DNA from: an uncultured Gammaproteobacteria bacterium
GTDB lineage: Bacteria > Pseudomonadota > Gammaproteobacteria > SZUA-140
Direction of reading: 5' to 3'
NCBI GenBank assembly: GCA_945788675.1
Contig: CALZMY010000089.1
Coordinates: 1 to 9,679, forward strand
Length of the DNA stretch: 9,679 nt
Numbering within the stretch: position 1 is the first letter of the stretch; the number at the start of each line of letters is the position of its first letter. The notes below the pieces were generated by a model. It saw only the letters and a program-made list of their open reading frames with translations, was not told the DNA's origin and searched no databases. The translations under genes were made by a program, and so were the position numbers. Below, in pieces: positions 1 through 6,691 of the stretch.

Positions 1-86
1 CCTGCATCGGCCAGGAGTTCCACCTCCGCTACTTGCCAGGGACTTTGGATTCCTAATATCTGGGCGTATAAATCTTTGTCTCTCAT
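1..86 (-). CDS. ISL3-family transposase, N-terminal part, cut by window edge
   Basis: The minus strand opens with ATG at 84-86 and reads 28 residues beginning MRDKDLYAQILGIQSPW and continuing into a VEL-rich stretch before leaving the window. This matches the usual start of ISL3-family DDE transposases, where a short leader ending in a conserved SPW is followed by a V-x-x-V-E-L strand. The terminal inverted repeat of the element lies 25-41 bp upstream of the start, as expected for ISL3. The DDE catalytic residues are outside the window, so activity cannot be judged. Recognition is from memory of the family and the fragment is short, but the adjacent terminal repeat supports it strongly. Confidence 0.75.
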   Translation of the reverse strand, partial: MRDKDLYAQILGIQSPWQVAEVELLADA

Positions 87-127
87 AAAAACTACGTTAA
101 CCTACCCACTCGATTTGGGGAAGAGCC
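1..127 (-). mobile_element. ISL3-family insertion sequence, one end
   Basis: Read on the minus strand, the element starts at position 127 with GGCTCTTCCCCAAATCG, which resembles the terminal inverted repeats of ISL3 elements (GGCTCTTCC type). The transposase start codon follows about 40 bp inside. ISL3 elements usually make 8-bp target duplications, so the flanking copy here would be GCTTTTGT at 128-135. The other end lies outside the window and the duplication cannot be checked. Confidence 0.7.
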
Positions 128-133
128 GCTTTT

Positions 134-149
134 GTTAATGCGTATTAAC
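134..149. repeat. Perfect short palindrome upstream of the integrase remnant
   Basis: GTTAAT and ATTAAC flank a 4-bp centre (GCGT), giving perfect 6-bp arms. It lies 24 bp before the GTG start of the integrase remnant and just outside the IS end. It could be an operator or recombinase-binding site of the old integrase promoter. AT-rich palindromes of this size also arise by chance. Confidence 0.35.
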
Positions 150-172
150 GTGTACTAAAGAGAAAAAGTCAC

Positions 173-352
173 GTGAAAGTAGAATCAAAATCGTTAATTG
201 CTATCAGTGATTACCCATCAGATCCCGTTAGCGTCTATTTGTCGAGTCTGGCATCTGGTGGGCGTCGTTCAGTACGCAGTCAATTGAATGTGGCAGTTAG
301 GGTGTTTAAACAAGCACAAGGAGGCGTCCCTGGATATGGTGACATTGTTTAG
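173..352 (+). pseudogene. Tyrosine recombinase (phage-type integrase), N-terminal remnant
   Basis: A GTG start at 173, preceded by a purine-rich stretch (AAAGAGAAAAAG), gives a 59-residue reading frame too short to be a whole protein. It contains SDPVSVYLSSLASGGRRSVR at about residues 16-35, which resembles the start of the SAM-like core-binding domain of XerC-like integrases: a DP-x-x-VYL-x-SL strand, then a G-rich turn and R-x-x-x-R. The catalytic domain with the R-H-R-Y residues is absent. The frame runs into the 3' end of hipA, with overlapping stop codons at 349-352, so a deletion or recombination event probably joined the two. Family identification is fairly good and loss of function is clear. 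Confidence 0.65.
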
Positions 353-1617
353 GAATCGGCAAAGCCTTCTAATGCGAATGGATTTAAGAACTGCCGCTTC
401 CAGAACAGGGCGCGATCTGTTTCGCTCAAATTCGCTTCATCGCACACAGTCGCCCAGCTCGCTTCGATTACCGCTATCTGGTGCTCGATAATCTCGCGTG
501 CCTCCTCGCTTGGAAGCAGGAAATGGTGTGCAGCATCAAGACAGGCGGTAAGCTGGCTCATCCGGTTTTCGCCGGAAATCAGCATTGCTTGTGTGGCCTC
601 ATTGCCGGTTCGCCCTTGCGGGCAAATATCATAGGCGGGGGTAAGTGACAGCATTTCCCCATCCCAAAAAGCGGCATGGTTGCGGGCGTGATCGTCTGTA
701 TTCCCGCACAAAATATTGAACACGAGACGAGAAAAGAGTTCCCGCAAGGTGCTTGATGCACTTCTGAAGCGGTGGCGAATAATCTCGGCCAGGTCCTCAT
801 AACTGGCATAGCGTGCCATCATCTCATCCAGGCTGAGCAGGGTCAGACCCGAGACCATGGCTTTGCGTTGCCAGCCATCGTCTGTATGAACGCGGTCAAA
901 ACGCTCGATCAGCAATACATCCTTGTTTGCGGCCTGTGCTATGGATACTGGTGCAACACTTAGCCCAGCCAGCGCGGCCAGCCGCATAGCGATAAATTCA
1001 GCCTTTACGACGCTGTAAAGATCAGTCGAAGAAGAAAACTTGGCAATATATTTCTTATCGATATTCTCAATCAGTGCCTTGGGCCGCGCACCCCCGATAG
1101 AACTGCCATGGTGTAGCGCCTGATCCAGCTCAGGAGTAAGCGGCGTGCCCTTTTCAACGAGAGCGGCGGCATCCAGTAACTCCTCCAGCGGGGCGTTCAC
1201 AGGCGAGCGCGGTATATACTCGGTGGCTGAATGCTGAAAATCCAGTGCTCCGATCCGGTCAGAGCCGGACTCCAGTAAATAGGCCAGTTCGTCCAGTTGG
1301 GTGGTGTTATTGGCATCAGCGCCTTTTAAACCCAATAGCCGGTTAATCAATACCCGACGGCCCCATGCATCGGGCGCGGCATCGCGGATGCAATTGGGCA
1401 AACTTAAGCCAGCCGTCAGGGGCTGAACGCCAGGTTTGAGAGGCAGTTCGGTATCGTAAATCGCTATGGCATTCTTACGCTCAAGGTAGCTTTTGCCGTA
1501 ATTAAAGAGCAGGCTTTGCCCCTCAAGGCTCAATTTCCCTGCAACAACGGGCCTGGTTTCACCGGGCAGCCATATCCAGACAAAGGCCTGGGTGTATGCA
1601 GGTTTAGAACTCATCAT
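349..1617 (-). CDS. hipA: HipA-family serine/threonine kinase toxin
   Basis: The product has 422 residues, close to the usual HipA length. HipA kinases phosphorylate a cytoplasmic target, in E. coli glutamyl-tRNA synthetase (GltX), and stop growth; HipB neutralises them. Visible parts are an N-terminal HipA domain (about 10-125); the Ser-rich loop SSIGGARPK at 172-180, matching the region of E. coli HipA autophosphorylation; the ATP-binding lysine in IAKF (K193); ERFDR at 238-242; the catalytic loop NTDDHARN at 306-313 with D308 as likely catalytic base and N313; and the metal-binding Asp in TPAYD (D330). All key residues are present, so the kinase should be active. The start overlaps the end of hipB by 14 bp, indicating translational coupling. 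A second ATG codon follows the first. The target in this host is unknown. Confidence 0.93.
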   Translation of the reverse strand: MMSSKPAYTQAFVWIWLPGETRPVVAGKLSLEGQSLLFNYGKSYLERKNAIAIYDTELPLKPGVQPLTAGLSLPNCIRDAAPDAWGRRVLINRLLGLKGADANNTTQLDELAYLLESGSDRIGALDFQHSATEYIPRSPVNAPLEELLDAAALVEKGTPLTPELDQALHHGSSIGGARPKALIENIDKKYIAKFSSSTDLYSVVKAEFIAMRLAALAGLSVAPVSIAQAANKDVLLIERFDRVHTDDGWQRKAMVSGLTLLSLDEMMARYASYEDLAEIIRHRFRSASSTLRELFSRLVFNILCGNTDDHARNHAAFWDGEMLSLTPAYDICPQGRTGNEATQAMLISGENRMSQLTACLDAAHHFLLPSEEAREIIEHQIAVIEASWATVCDEANLSETDRALFWKRQFLNPFALEGFADS

Positions 1618-1939
1618 CTACTGCCTTTGTCTTGCGCACATGTTTGGGAAGAAGGGCTAGCTTCTCTTCTGTCCGATTGATATGCCCGGCCAGTGAAGAG
1701 GCATCGGCATCAAAAAGCTTCACACCCACAAGGGCGGCAAGCTCAAAAGCAACGCCAATCTCGCATTTCGGATCGCCTTTTTCGATGCGCTGAAGCATCC
1801 CTCTGGATACGCCCGCCCGATCCGCCAGATCCTGGGCCGTCAGCTTACGCTCAATCCGGCCAAGCTTAATCATCTGTCCCAGAAGCCTGGTGGCCTCACG
1901 GGTGTAGCGCGAATATGTCCGGATCACTGATTTTGGCAT
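1604..1939 (-). CDS. hipB: HipB-type XRE antitoxin and autoregulator
   Basis: This 111-residue protein carries a Cro/C1-type helix-turn-helix at about 26-78. It contains LTAQDLADRAGVSRGMLQRI, where helix 2, the AGVS turn and the recognition helix are plain, followed by E-K-G-D. HipB-type proteins bind the hip operators and the HipA kinase, repressing the operon and keeping the toxin inactive. The start at 1939 has a good ribosome-binding site (AAGAGG, seven bases upstream). The gene precedes hipA and overlaps it by 14 bp, the standard antitoxin-first order. The first 20 residues are basic and longer than the minimal HipB; the C-terminal tail is charged and possibly flexible. Confidence 0.9.
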   Translation of the reverse strand: MPKSVIRTYSRYTREATRLLGQMIKLGRIERKLTAQDLADRAGVSRGMLQRIEKGDPKCEIGVAFELAALVGVKLFDADASSLAGHINRTEEKLALLPKHVRKTKAVDDEF

Positions 1940-1996
1940 GTTAAACCTCTTTTTGCTCTATGTATAAACCATAAGCAATTAATATGAGCTATATAG
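1940..1996 (-). promoter_or_regulatory. Putative hipBA promoter and operator region
   Basis: This AT-rich stretch lies directly upstream of hipB. On the minus strand it holds a -10-like TATACA (1961-1966) without a convincing -35 at the right distance. A small inverted repeat, TATG and CATA around a 7-bp centre, lies at 1959-1973 and overlaps that box. HipB proteins repress their own operon through palindromes in this position, so the repeat is a reasonable operator candidate. The arms are only four bases long. Confidence 0.3.
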
Positions 1997-2047
1997 GAGG
2001 CATTTTAGATGTTTTTGAGGCCGAGTCAATGAAAATCGGCGAGGTGG

Positions 2048-2194
2048 CATGTTCTTTGTCTACGAAAAATATTCGATGCCCATTAGTTTTAATTCATTGA
2101 TGGTATCGAAGCAGGTATTGGTGTTTTATTCAAGATTGCGTGTGGCTCCTATGAGTTTTCTGATGTTCGAGAAAGGGAGTGCTATCAACACCAT
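2048..2194 (-). pseudogene. Possible serine-recombinase (resolvase/invertase) relic
   Basis: On the minus strand one frame reads 22 codons to a TAA, then DTINELKLMGIEYFS within 21 codons, a TAG, and TKNM. Serine recombinases carry a stretch of the form D-T-I-N-E-L-K-x-x-G-I-E-F-x-S-L-T-E-N-M after their DRLGR motif, so the TAG stands where Leu is expected and one base change would restore it. The piece before the first stop includes TRNLE but aligns poorly, needing an insertion or frame change. Nothing recognisable follows TKNM. The match is short and made by eye. It does explain an otherwise gene-free gap between hipB and the nucleotidyltransferase. Confidence 0.35.
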
Positions 2195-2211
2195 TAACCT
2201 GAGTCTGGTCG

Positions 2212-2751
2212 CTATGCCTTCTCCTGAGGCAAATCGAATACGGCCTGAACATCCACCGGGATTTTTCCTGCTGCTAGCAGTCTGGGATAGAGGATGATGG
2301 GAGGCGAGGTGATAACCTCGTTTTTCAGCTCAAACGAGTTTGATGTGTCGCACAGGAAAGGCCTGTCAAAATTGCAACGCAGTCCGTCCTGAGCACAGCC
2401 CACTCTGGGATGCGGCTCGCGAAAGCGACAGGGACGGCCAATATATCTGTCTTCTTCCATCAGAAAAATGTCGGCACCGAGTAATCCCCTTTGAATGCGA
2501 CCGCCCATTTGACGTTTTAGTTTTGAGATCGGAGTGATGTCGGCTGCGGGAGCGATAGTGAGCAAAATGTCGATATCTTTGGGATGTTTTTTATCAGTGC
2601 AGATCGAGCCAATCAGGGCGATGCGGGTGATCGATTCCAGTTTGGTTGCCCTGTTGAAAAACCATTTAGCTGCCAGCAGTAACGCGCCGCGATCGGTGTC
2701 GCGGTCTGGTTGTGGTGATGGCTCAACAGTATTGTCTTTCAACCTTTTCAT
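2212..2751 (-). CDS. Small nucleotidyltransferase-fold protein (Pol beta superfamily)
   Basis: This 179-residue protein has a minimal nucleotidyltransferase core. ALIGSICTDKKHPKDIDIL at about 45-63 gives the GS motif (G48, S49) and the D-x-D metal pair (D59, D61); D94 in GADIFLM is the likely third carboxylate. Such proteins transfer NMP groups to RNA, protein or small molecules, and some act as antitoxins, but the substrate here is unknown. Residues 104-134 hold four cysteines (C108, C119, C126, C134) and H114, a possible zinc site. It starts 28 bp after the SWIM gene on the same strand, so co-transcription is likely. No HEPN partner is visible next to it. The ribosome-binding site is poor: AGG lies about 17 bases before ATG. 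The first 20 residues look disordered. Confidence 0.75.
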   Translation of the reverse strand: MKRLKDNTVEPSPQPDRDTDRGALLLAAKWFFNRATKLESITRIALIGSICTDKKHPKDIDILLTIAPAADITPISKLKRQMGGRIQRGLLGADIFLMEEDRYIGRPCRFREPHPRVGCAQDGLRCNFDRPFLCDTSNSFELKNEVITSPPIILYPRLLAAGKIPVDVQAVFDLPQEKA

Positions 2752-2752
2752 T

Positions 2753-2767
2753 GTGTTTTTAAAACAC
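2753..2767. repeat. Perfect 7-bp palindrome in front of the nucleotidyltransferase start
   Basis: GTGTTTT and AAAACAC flank a single centre base, directly upstream of the nucleotidyltransferase ATG (2749-2751) and between it and the weak AGGTG ribosome-binding site. It could be an operator. A small RNA hairpin seems less likely because a 1-base loop would cost several base pairs. On the minus strand no T-run follows, so it is not an intrinsic terminator. Confidence 0.4.
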
Positions 2768-2779
2768 CTGCTTTTGTCG

Positions 2780-3832
2780 TTATGGTTTGTTTACTCTTCT
2801 CATGGCTTGTGCCGGTGTCAGTTTAGCCGCGTGAGTTAGCGCTTCCAGCGTGCGTTGGCGGAGCTGTAGTTTGCCGCTGCTATTTTCCCAGTTATTCACC
2901 GTCGGAGAGGTGATGCCAAGCAACTTTGCAAACTGGGCGCTGTTCATCCCAAATTGTTTGCGTAAGCGGCGTATTGCCGCCGCTGTTGGCGTAAACGGTT
3001 TTTTCTTTGCCTTTGCCGTGCTCTTCTTTTTAACAGTTTTCTTTATCGTCTTTTTGACTGCCTTTTTACTAACGGTCGCTTTTTTACGGCCCGCTTTTTT
3101 ATGGATTGCTTTGGCAGTTTCCTCTATCTCAACACCAAACAGACCGGAAAGATCAGTGGTCGCCAGGCGTCGCCCTTTTCCTTGTCGTGATGCGGCTGAG
3201 GTGACGTCCAGTTCTGTGGTGATCAACGTTTCATGATCGACATTGCGCAGCAGAAAAAGCAGTTCGGGCTGGTGATCCAGCCGGGCGCCAACGCCGTAGA
3301 GAACGGCGGCGATATGTTTGCACATCTCGGCCCAGTCGGGGCAGTCACAGGCGAGCTTTATCTCGCTGGGTCGGGGGAACAGGCCGCTCTGCTGGTCGGT
3401 AACGATTTTCATGACGTTATCGGAAAAGCGTCCCTGCAGCAGCTCCAACATGGAGCCGATCTGACCGGCGCACTGTTCACGCACCTTTTCCCATTTTTTT
3501 GTCGACAGTGGAGTGATATCAATCTTGATGTTGTAGAGTTCCGAACCACTGACGATCGCTTCGACGCTACCCTCTGAAATGGCGAGGTGGCACACCGAGC
3601 CGTTGCGCACGTAGGCGCGCCCACGTGGCAGGCGGTTCTCATAGTCACTGAACTTCTCCAGATGGTCGCACCACGCCTCGCCCCAGAATGTGCGCGCGAT
3701 CTTGCGCCCCTCGGTCTCGATGGGTTCAACCTTCAACCCCTTTTTTGTCAGCTTCTGCATCGCTTTGGCGGCCCTGGCACGCCGCTCTGCGACCGATACA
3801 TATTTAGGCCATCCATCGTAACCGTAAGCCAT
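2780..3832 (-). CDS. SWIM zinc-finger protein with lysine-rich linker and C-terminal HTH
   Basis: This 350-residue protein has three parts. Residues 1-210 form a SWIM-family body: an N-terminal FWGEAWCDHLE segment (49-59), and a zinc finger with C162-x-C164, C171-x-H173 in the typical CxC-x6-CxH spacing. Residues 245-278 are a histone-H1-like stretch of Lys, Ala and Thr repeats, a likely non-specific DNA-binding linker. Residues 285-340 form an XRE-like helix-turn-helix (FGMNSAQFAKLLGITSPTVN, then NWE). SWIM proteins of this kind are often encoded beside SNF2 helicases, as here: the start lies 25 bp after the helicase stop, with a strong ribosome-binding site (AGGAG, 3840-3844). The probable role is to bind DNA and guide or assist the helicase; the process served is not established. 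The linker plus helix-turn-helix is an addition to the simple SWIM protein. Confidence 0.88.
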   Translation of the reverse strand: MAYGYDGWPKYVSVAERRARAAKAMQKLTKKGLKVEPIETEGRKIARTFWGEAWCDHLEKFSDYENRLPRGRAYVRNGSVCHLAISEGSVEAIVSGSELYNIKIDITPLSTKKWEKVREQCAGQIGSMLELLQGRFSDNVMKIVTDQQSGLFPRPSEIKLACDCPDWAEMCKHIAAVLYGVGARLDHQPELLFLLRNVDHETLITTELDVTSAASRQGKGRRLATTDLSGLFGVEIEETAKAIHKKAGRKKATVSKKAVKKTIKKTVKKKSTAKAKKKPFTPTAAAIRRLRKQFGMNSAQFAKLLGITSPTVNNWENSSGKLQLRQRTLEALTHAAKLTPAQAMRRVNKP

Positions 3833-3857
3833 TACTCATCTCCTGTTACAGGGGGCA

Positions 3858-6554
3858 TCAGATTCGACTCTTCTCAATATCGAGTGAAACCAGATCAATC
3901 AGTGCCTCATTATCCATCTCAGTCAGCAGTGTCTCGGCACCGCCTTCCAGAAGATCTGTGGCGAGGGTGCTCTTCTCATTGATCAACGCGTCTATCTTCT
4001 CTTCTATTGTTCCCTGGCAGACGAATTTATGCACCAGTACATTTCGCTTCTGGCCGATACGAAAGGCGCGATCCGTGGCCTGGTTCTCCACGGCCGGGTT
4101 CCACCAGCGGTCAAAGTGGATAACGTGTGATGCCTGGGTCAGGTTGAGGCCGGTGCCGCCCGCCTTGAGAGAGAGCACAAAAAAGGGTGGCCCAGCTTCA
4201 TCCTGGAATTGTTCGACCCGTTGTTGCCGCTGTTTGACCGGGGTACCGCCGTGCAGTACCAGCCCGGGGCGGCCAAATTGCTGAGCCAGAAAATCGGCCA
4301 GTGGTGCGGTCATTTCACGGAACTGAGTAAAGACCAACAGTTTTTCCTGACGCGAGGCGATCTCTTCACACAGCTCGACCAGGCGCTGAAATTTACCACT
4401 CTGTTTGGGATTATATTCACCATCGCCCAGTAGTTGCGACGGGTGGTTGCAGATCTGTTTGAAGCGCATCAGGCAGGCGAGCACCAGTCCGCGCCGTTTC
4501 ATGCCGTCCAGGTTTTCAATCGCTCCCGCCAACTCGGTGACGGCGTGCTGATACTGCGCCGCCTGGACTTTACTCAGGCCACACCAGGCGGAGAGTTCGG
4601 TCTTCTCCGGCAGGTCGCTAATGATGGATCGATCGGTTTTCATACGACGCAGGATGTAGGGGCTGACCAGGCTGCGAAGCGGCGCATATTGATCACTTTC
4701 ACGCTCGGAGAGCGATTTCACAAACTCCTTGAAGCGTCTGCTTGATCCTAGCAGGCCGGGGTTGAGGAAGTCGAATAGTGACCAGAGGTCGGTGAGGTTG
4801 TTCTCTATCGGTGTCCCCGTCAGTGCAATACGTGAAGTCGCCTTGATCTGCTTGACTGCTTTGCTCTGCCGAGCGGTCGGATTCTTGATCGCCTGGGCTT
4901 CATCGAGTACTAGCAATTGCCAGTGTTGTTGCAGTAGCCACTTCTGGCGCATCAGCGTGCCATAGGTGGTTAACACAACATCAATATTATTCAAGGCGGC
5001 GGGATCATCGGCCATGGCCGCCATCGCTTTTTTGTTGTGTTGAGAACTGTGCAGAAACAGGCAGCGTAGCGAAGGTGCAAAACGCACCAGCTCAGTTTGC
5101 CAGTTGGCCAGCAGGGATGCCGGAAGCACCAGCAGGGCGGGGCTGTCACGGAGGCGTTTTTTTTCGACCAGCAGCAATGAGATGACCTGCATGGTTTTCC
5201 CCAGCCCCATGTCATCCGCCAGGCAGGCCCCCAGACCGAGCCGGGAGAGTAGTCGCAACCAGTTCACACCCTCCTGTTGATAGGGGCGTAGCGATGCCTT
5301 AAGCGCACGGCCTGGATTGGCCGCCTTCATCTGGGCGGGTGAACGCAACGCCTCCAGCTGAGAAGCGAGCCACTTGCCGGGCTGAACAAAAGACCACTCA
5401 CGGCTCTCTTCTAGCTCATCGTGGCCCAGATCTGCGGGGGCGCCGGCCAACAGGCGCATTCCCTCGGCAAAGGTAAGGCCGCCCATGCCAGCCTCTGCTT
5501 CTACTGTTTTCCAGTGGGTCAGGGCCTCACTCAGCTTCTCCTGGTCCACCTCAACCCACTGTCCTTTAATAAAGGCGAGGCCATTTTCCGCCGCCATCAG
5601 TTTTTTCAGCTCGGCCTCGCTGAGCGCTTCATCACCCAGGGCTATATCGAGTTTGAAATCGAGTAGTGAATCGGTGTTGAAATCTTTCTTTTTGCTCCCA
5701 CCGATGGTGACCCCGACACGGGGTCGGCTGCGTTTTTTCCACCAGTCCGGCAGTCGAACCACCACGCCGCACTGCTCGTACAGCGCTGCATCTTTAAGGA
5801 AGGCATACGCCTCACTGGGCGACCAGGCCAGCGGGTGATAGAGATCGCCTGTGTCAACCAGTTCTTTGATCACTGGGCTGGATTCAGCTGCGAGTTGTAC
5901 GGGTGACAGTAGGCGGATCAATGCCTTCTTGTTTTTTGCACCGGCGTACTCTTGTAGGGCGCGGTTGAGCGGTTGATGACGAACGTGGCCCTGTGCCGAG
6001 AGTTCGGGGGCATAGGTCGCCATGAAAGCAAATGGGTAGTCAGGGTCATTTCTATTTTCTGCCAGATGGAAACAGACGCGCCCCACCTGATGCCATCGCG
6101 GTGCCTTTTTGGCCAGGAGAGTATCCAGTCCGCCGAGATTCTGAATCTCTTCACAAACCCAGCGATCCAGCACAGCGCGGATATCCTGTAGCACCGTAGC
6201 TGAAAGATATTCAGCTCCCTGCATGGGTGGCGCGCTTAGTAGCAGGGGTGTGGTTTCAACAGCAGTGAAGGGGGTTATAGGGTCAGGAGGATCAGCCTGT
6301 TGTGATTCAGTCGGAGTTAGCAGGCAGCGTTCACTCATATACTGGCAGGTAAAATTTCGCCAATAGTGTAGTGATGGGGTGAGGTTGGCACCGCTTTTTC
6401 TGGCAGCGAGCGAAAACAGACCTTCACCCACGCTGCGCGAAAATGCCCGCTCGATAGTTACATCGTGACGCTTATTATCGGTAGCGTCATCAGGGATTGA
6501 TAAAAACATGTGCAGATGCCCCGAGGGCAAAAGACCAACATCAAAATTACTCAC
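3858..6554 (-). CDS. SNF2-family (Swi2/Snf2) DNA-dependent ATPase, HepA/RapA-like
   Basis: This 898-residue protein has a complete SNF2 motor in its C-terminal half. Motif I is DDMGLGKT (447-454), motif II DEAQ (551-554), motif III LTGTPIEN (578-585), motif V KAGGTGLNL (797-805) and motif VI DRAFRIGQKR (828-837). Residues 1-420 are a long SNF2-associated N-terminal region with LLPSGHL near the start and LRPYQQEGVNWL (422-433, Q motif) before the motor. Such proteins move double-stranded DNA or strip proteins from it using ATP. The start is GTG at 6552-6554, overlapping by 4 bp the stop of a vapC remnant; M16 is the next internal Met. It heads a row with the SWIM and nucleotidyltransferase genes. 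No nuclease domain is visible. Bacterial relatives have been linked to repair, transcription recycling and defence; none can be chosen from sequence alone. Confidence 0.92.
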   Translation of the reverse strand: MSNFDVGLLPSGHLHMFLSIPDDATDNKRHDVTIERAFSRSVGEGLFSLAARKSGANLTPSLHYWRNFTCQYMSERCLLTPTESQQADPPDPITPFTAVETTPLLLSAPPMQGAEYLSATVLQDIRAVLDRWVCEEIQNLGGLDTLLAKKAPRWHQVGRVCFHLAENRNDPDYPFAFMATYAPELSAQGHVRHQPLNRALQEYAGAKNKKALIRLLSPVQLAAESSPVIKELVDTGDLYHPLAWSPSEAYAFLKDAALYEQCGVVVRLPDWWKKRSRPRVGVTIGGSKKKDFNTDSLLDFKLDIALGDEALSEAELKKLMAAENGLAFIKGQWVEVDQEKLSEALTHWKTVEAEAGMGGLTFAEGMRLLAGAPADLGHDELEESREWSFVQPGKWLASQLEALRSPAQMKAANPGRALKASLRPYQQEGVNWLRLLSRLGLGACLADDMGLGKTMQVISLLLVEKKRLRDSPALLVLPASLLANWQTELVRFAPSLRCLFLHSSQHNKKAMAAMADDPAALNNIDVVLTTYGTLMRQKWLLQQHWQLLVLDEAQAIKNPTARQSKAVKQIKATSRIALTGTPIENNLTDLWSLFDFLNPGLLGSSRRFKEFVKSLSERESDQYAPLRSLVSPYILRRMKTDRSIISDLPEKTELSAWCGLSKVQAAQYQHAVTELAGAIENLDGMKRRGLVLACLMRFKQICNHPSQLLGDGEYNPKQSGKFQRLVELCEEIASRQEKLLVFTQFREMTAPLADFLAQQFGRPGLVLHGGTPVKQRQQRVEQFQDEAGPPFFVLSLKAGGTGLNLTQASHVIHFDRWWNPAVENQATDRAFRIGQKRNVLVHKFVCQGTIEEKIDALINEKSTLATDLLEGGAETLLTEMDNEALIDLVSLDIEKSRI

Positions 6555-6691
6555 ATCCAGTTTCCAACTAGCAATCTCGGTGCCCGTTCAAACGCTTTCA
6601 TATTATTAGTAACCAGAATTAATCCCTTCGCCCTTGCGTGCCCGGCGATCATCATGTCATAGGGGTAGTATTTGATTGCTTTACTGACCAT
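6551..6691 (-). pseudogene. VapC-type PIN-domain toxin, C-terminal remnant
   Basis: A 46-residue minus-strand frame, beginning at ATG 6689-6691, contains YYPYDMMIAGHARAKG and LILVTNN, then FERAPRLLVGNW and a stop. This is the typical end of VapC PIN RNases: the conserved Asp of PYD-x-MIA-x-HA, the TNN strand, and F-x-R-x-P-x-L-x-x-x-NW. The N-terminal two thirds, with the first catalytic acidic residues, is missing, so it cannot be an active RNase. The upstream side is joined to the end of the GNAT gene in another frame. Its TGA overlaps the GTG of the SNF2 gene (ATGTGA), so ribosomes finishing the remnant could restart on the helicase. No vapB is visible. Confidence 0.8.

Noticed and set aside
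2049..2297. 82-residue plus-strand frame in the gap before the nucleotidyltransferase
   Set aside because: No recognisable motif or good ribosome-binding site, and its 3' part overlaps the nucleotidyltransferase gene; the minus-strand recombinase relic explains the DNA better.
2850..3236. 128-residue plus-strand frame with a hydrophobic, Phe/Leu/Val-rich middle that looks like a membrane segment
   Set aside because: It is the complement of the lysine-rich linker of the SWIM protein; antisense of Lys codons gives Phe and Leu.
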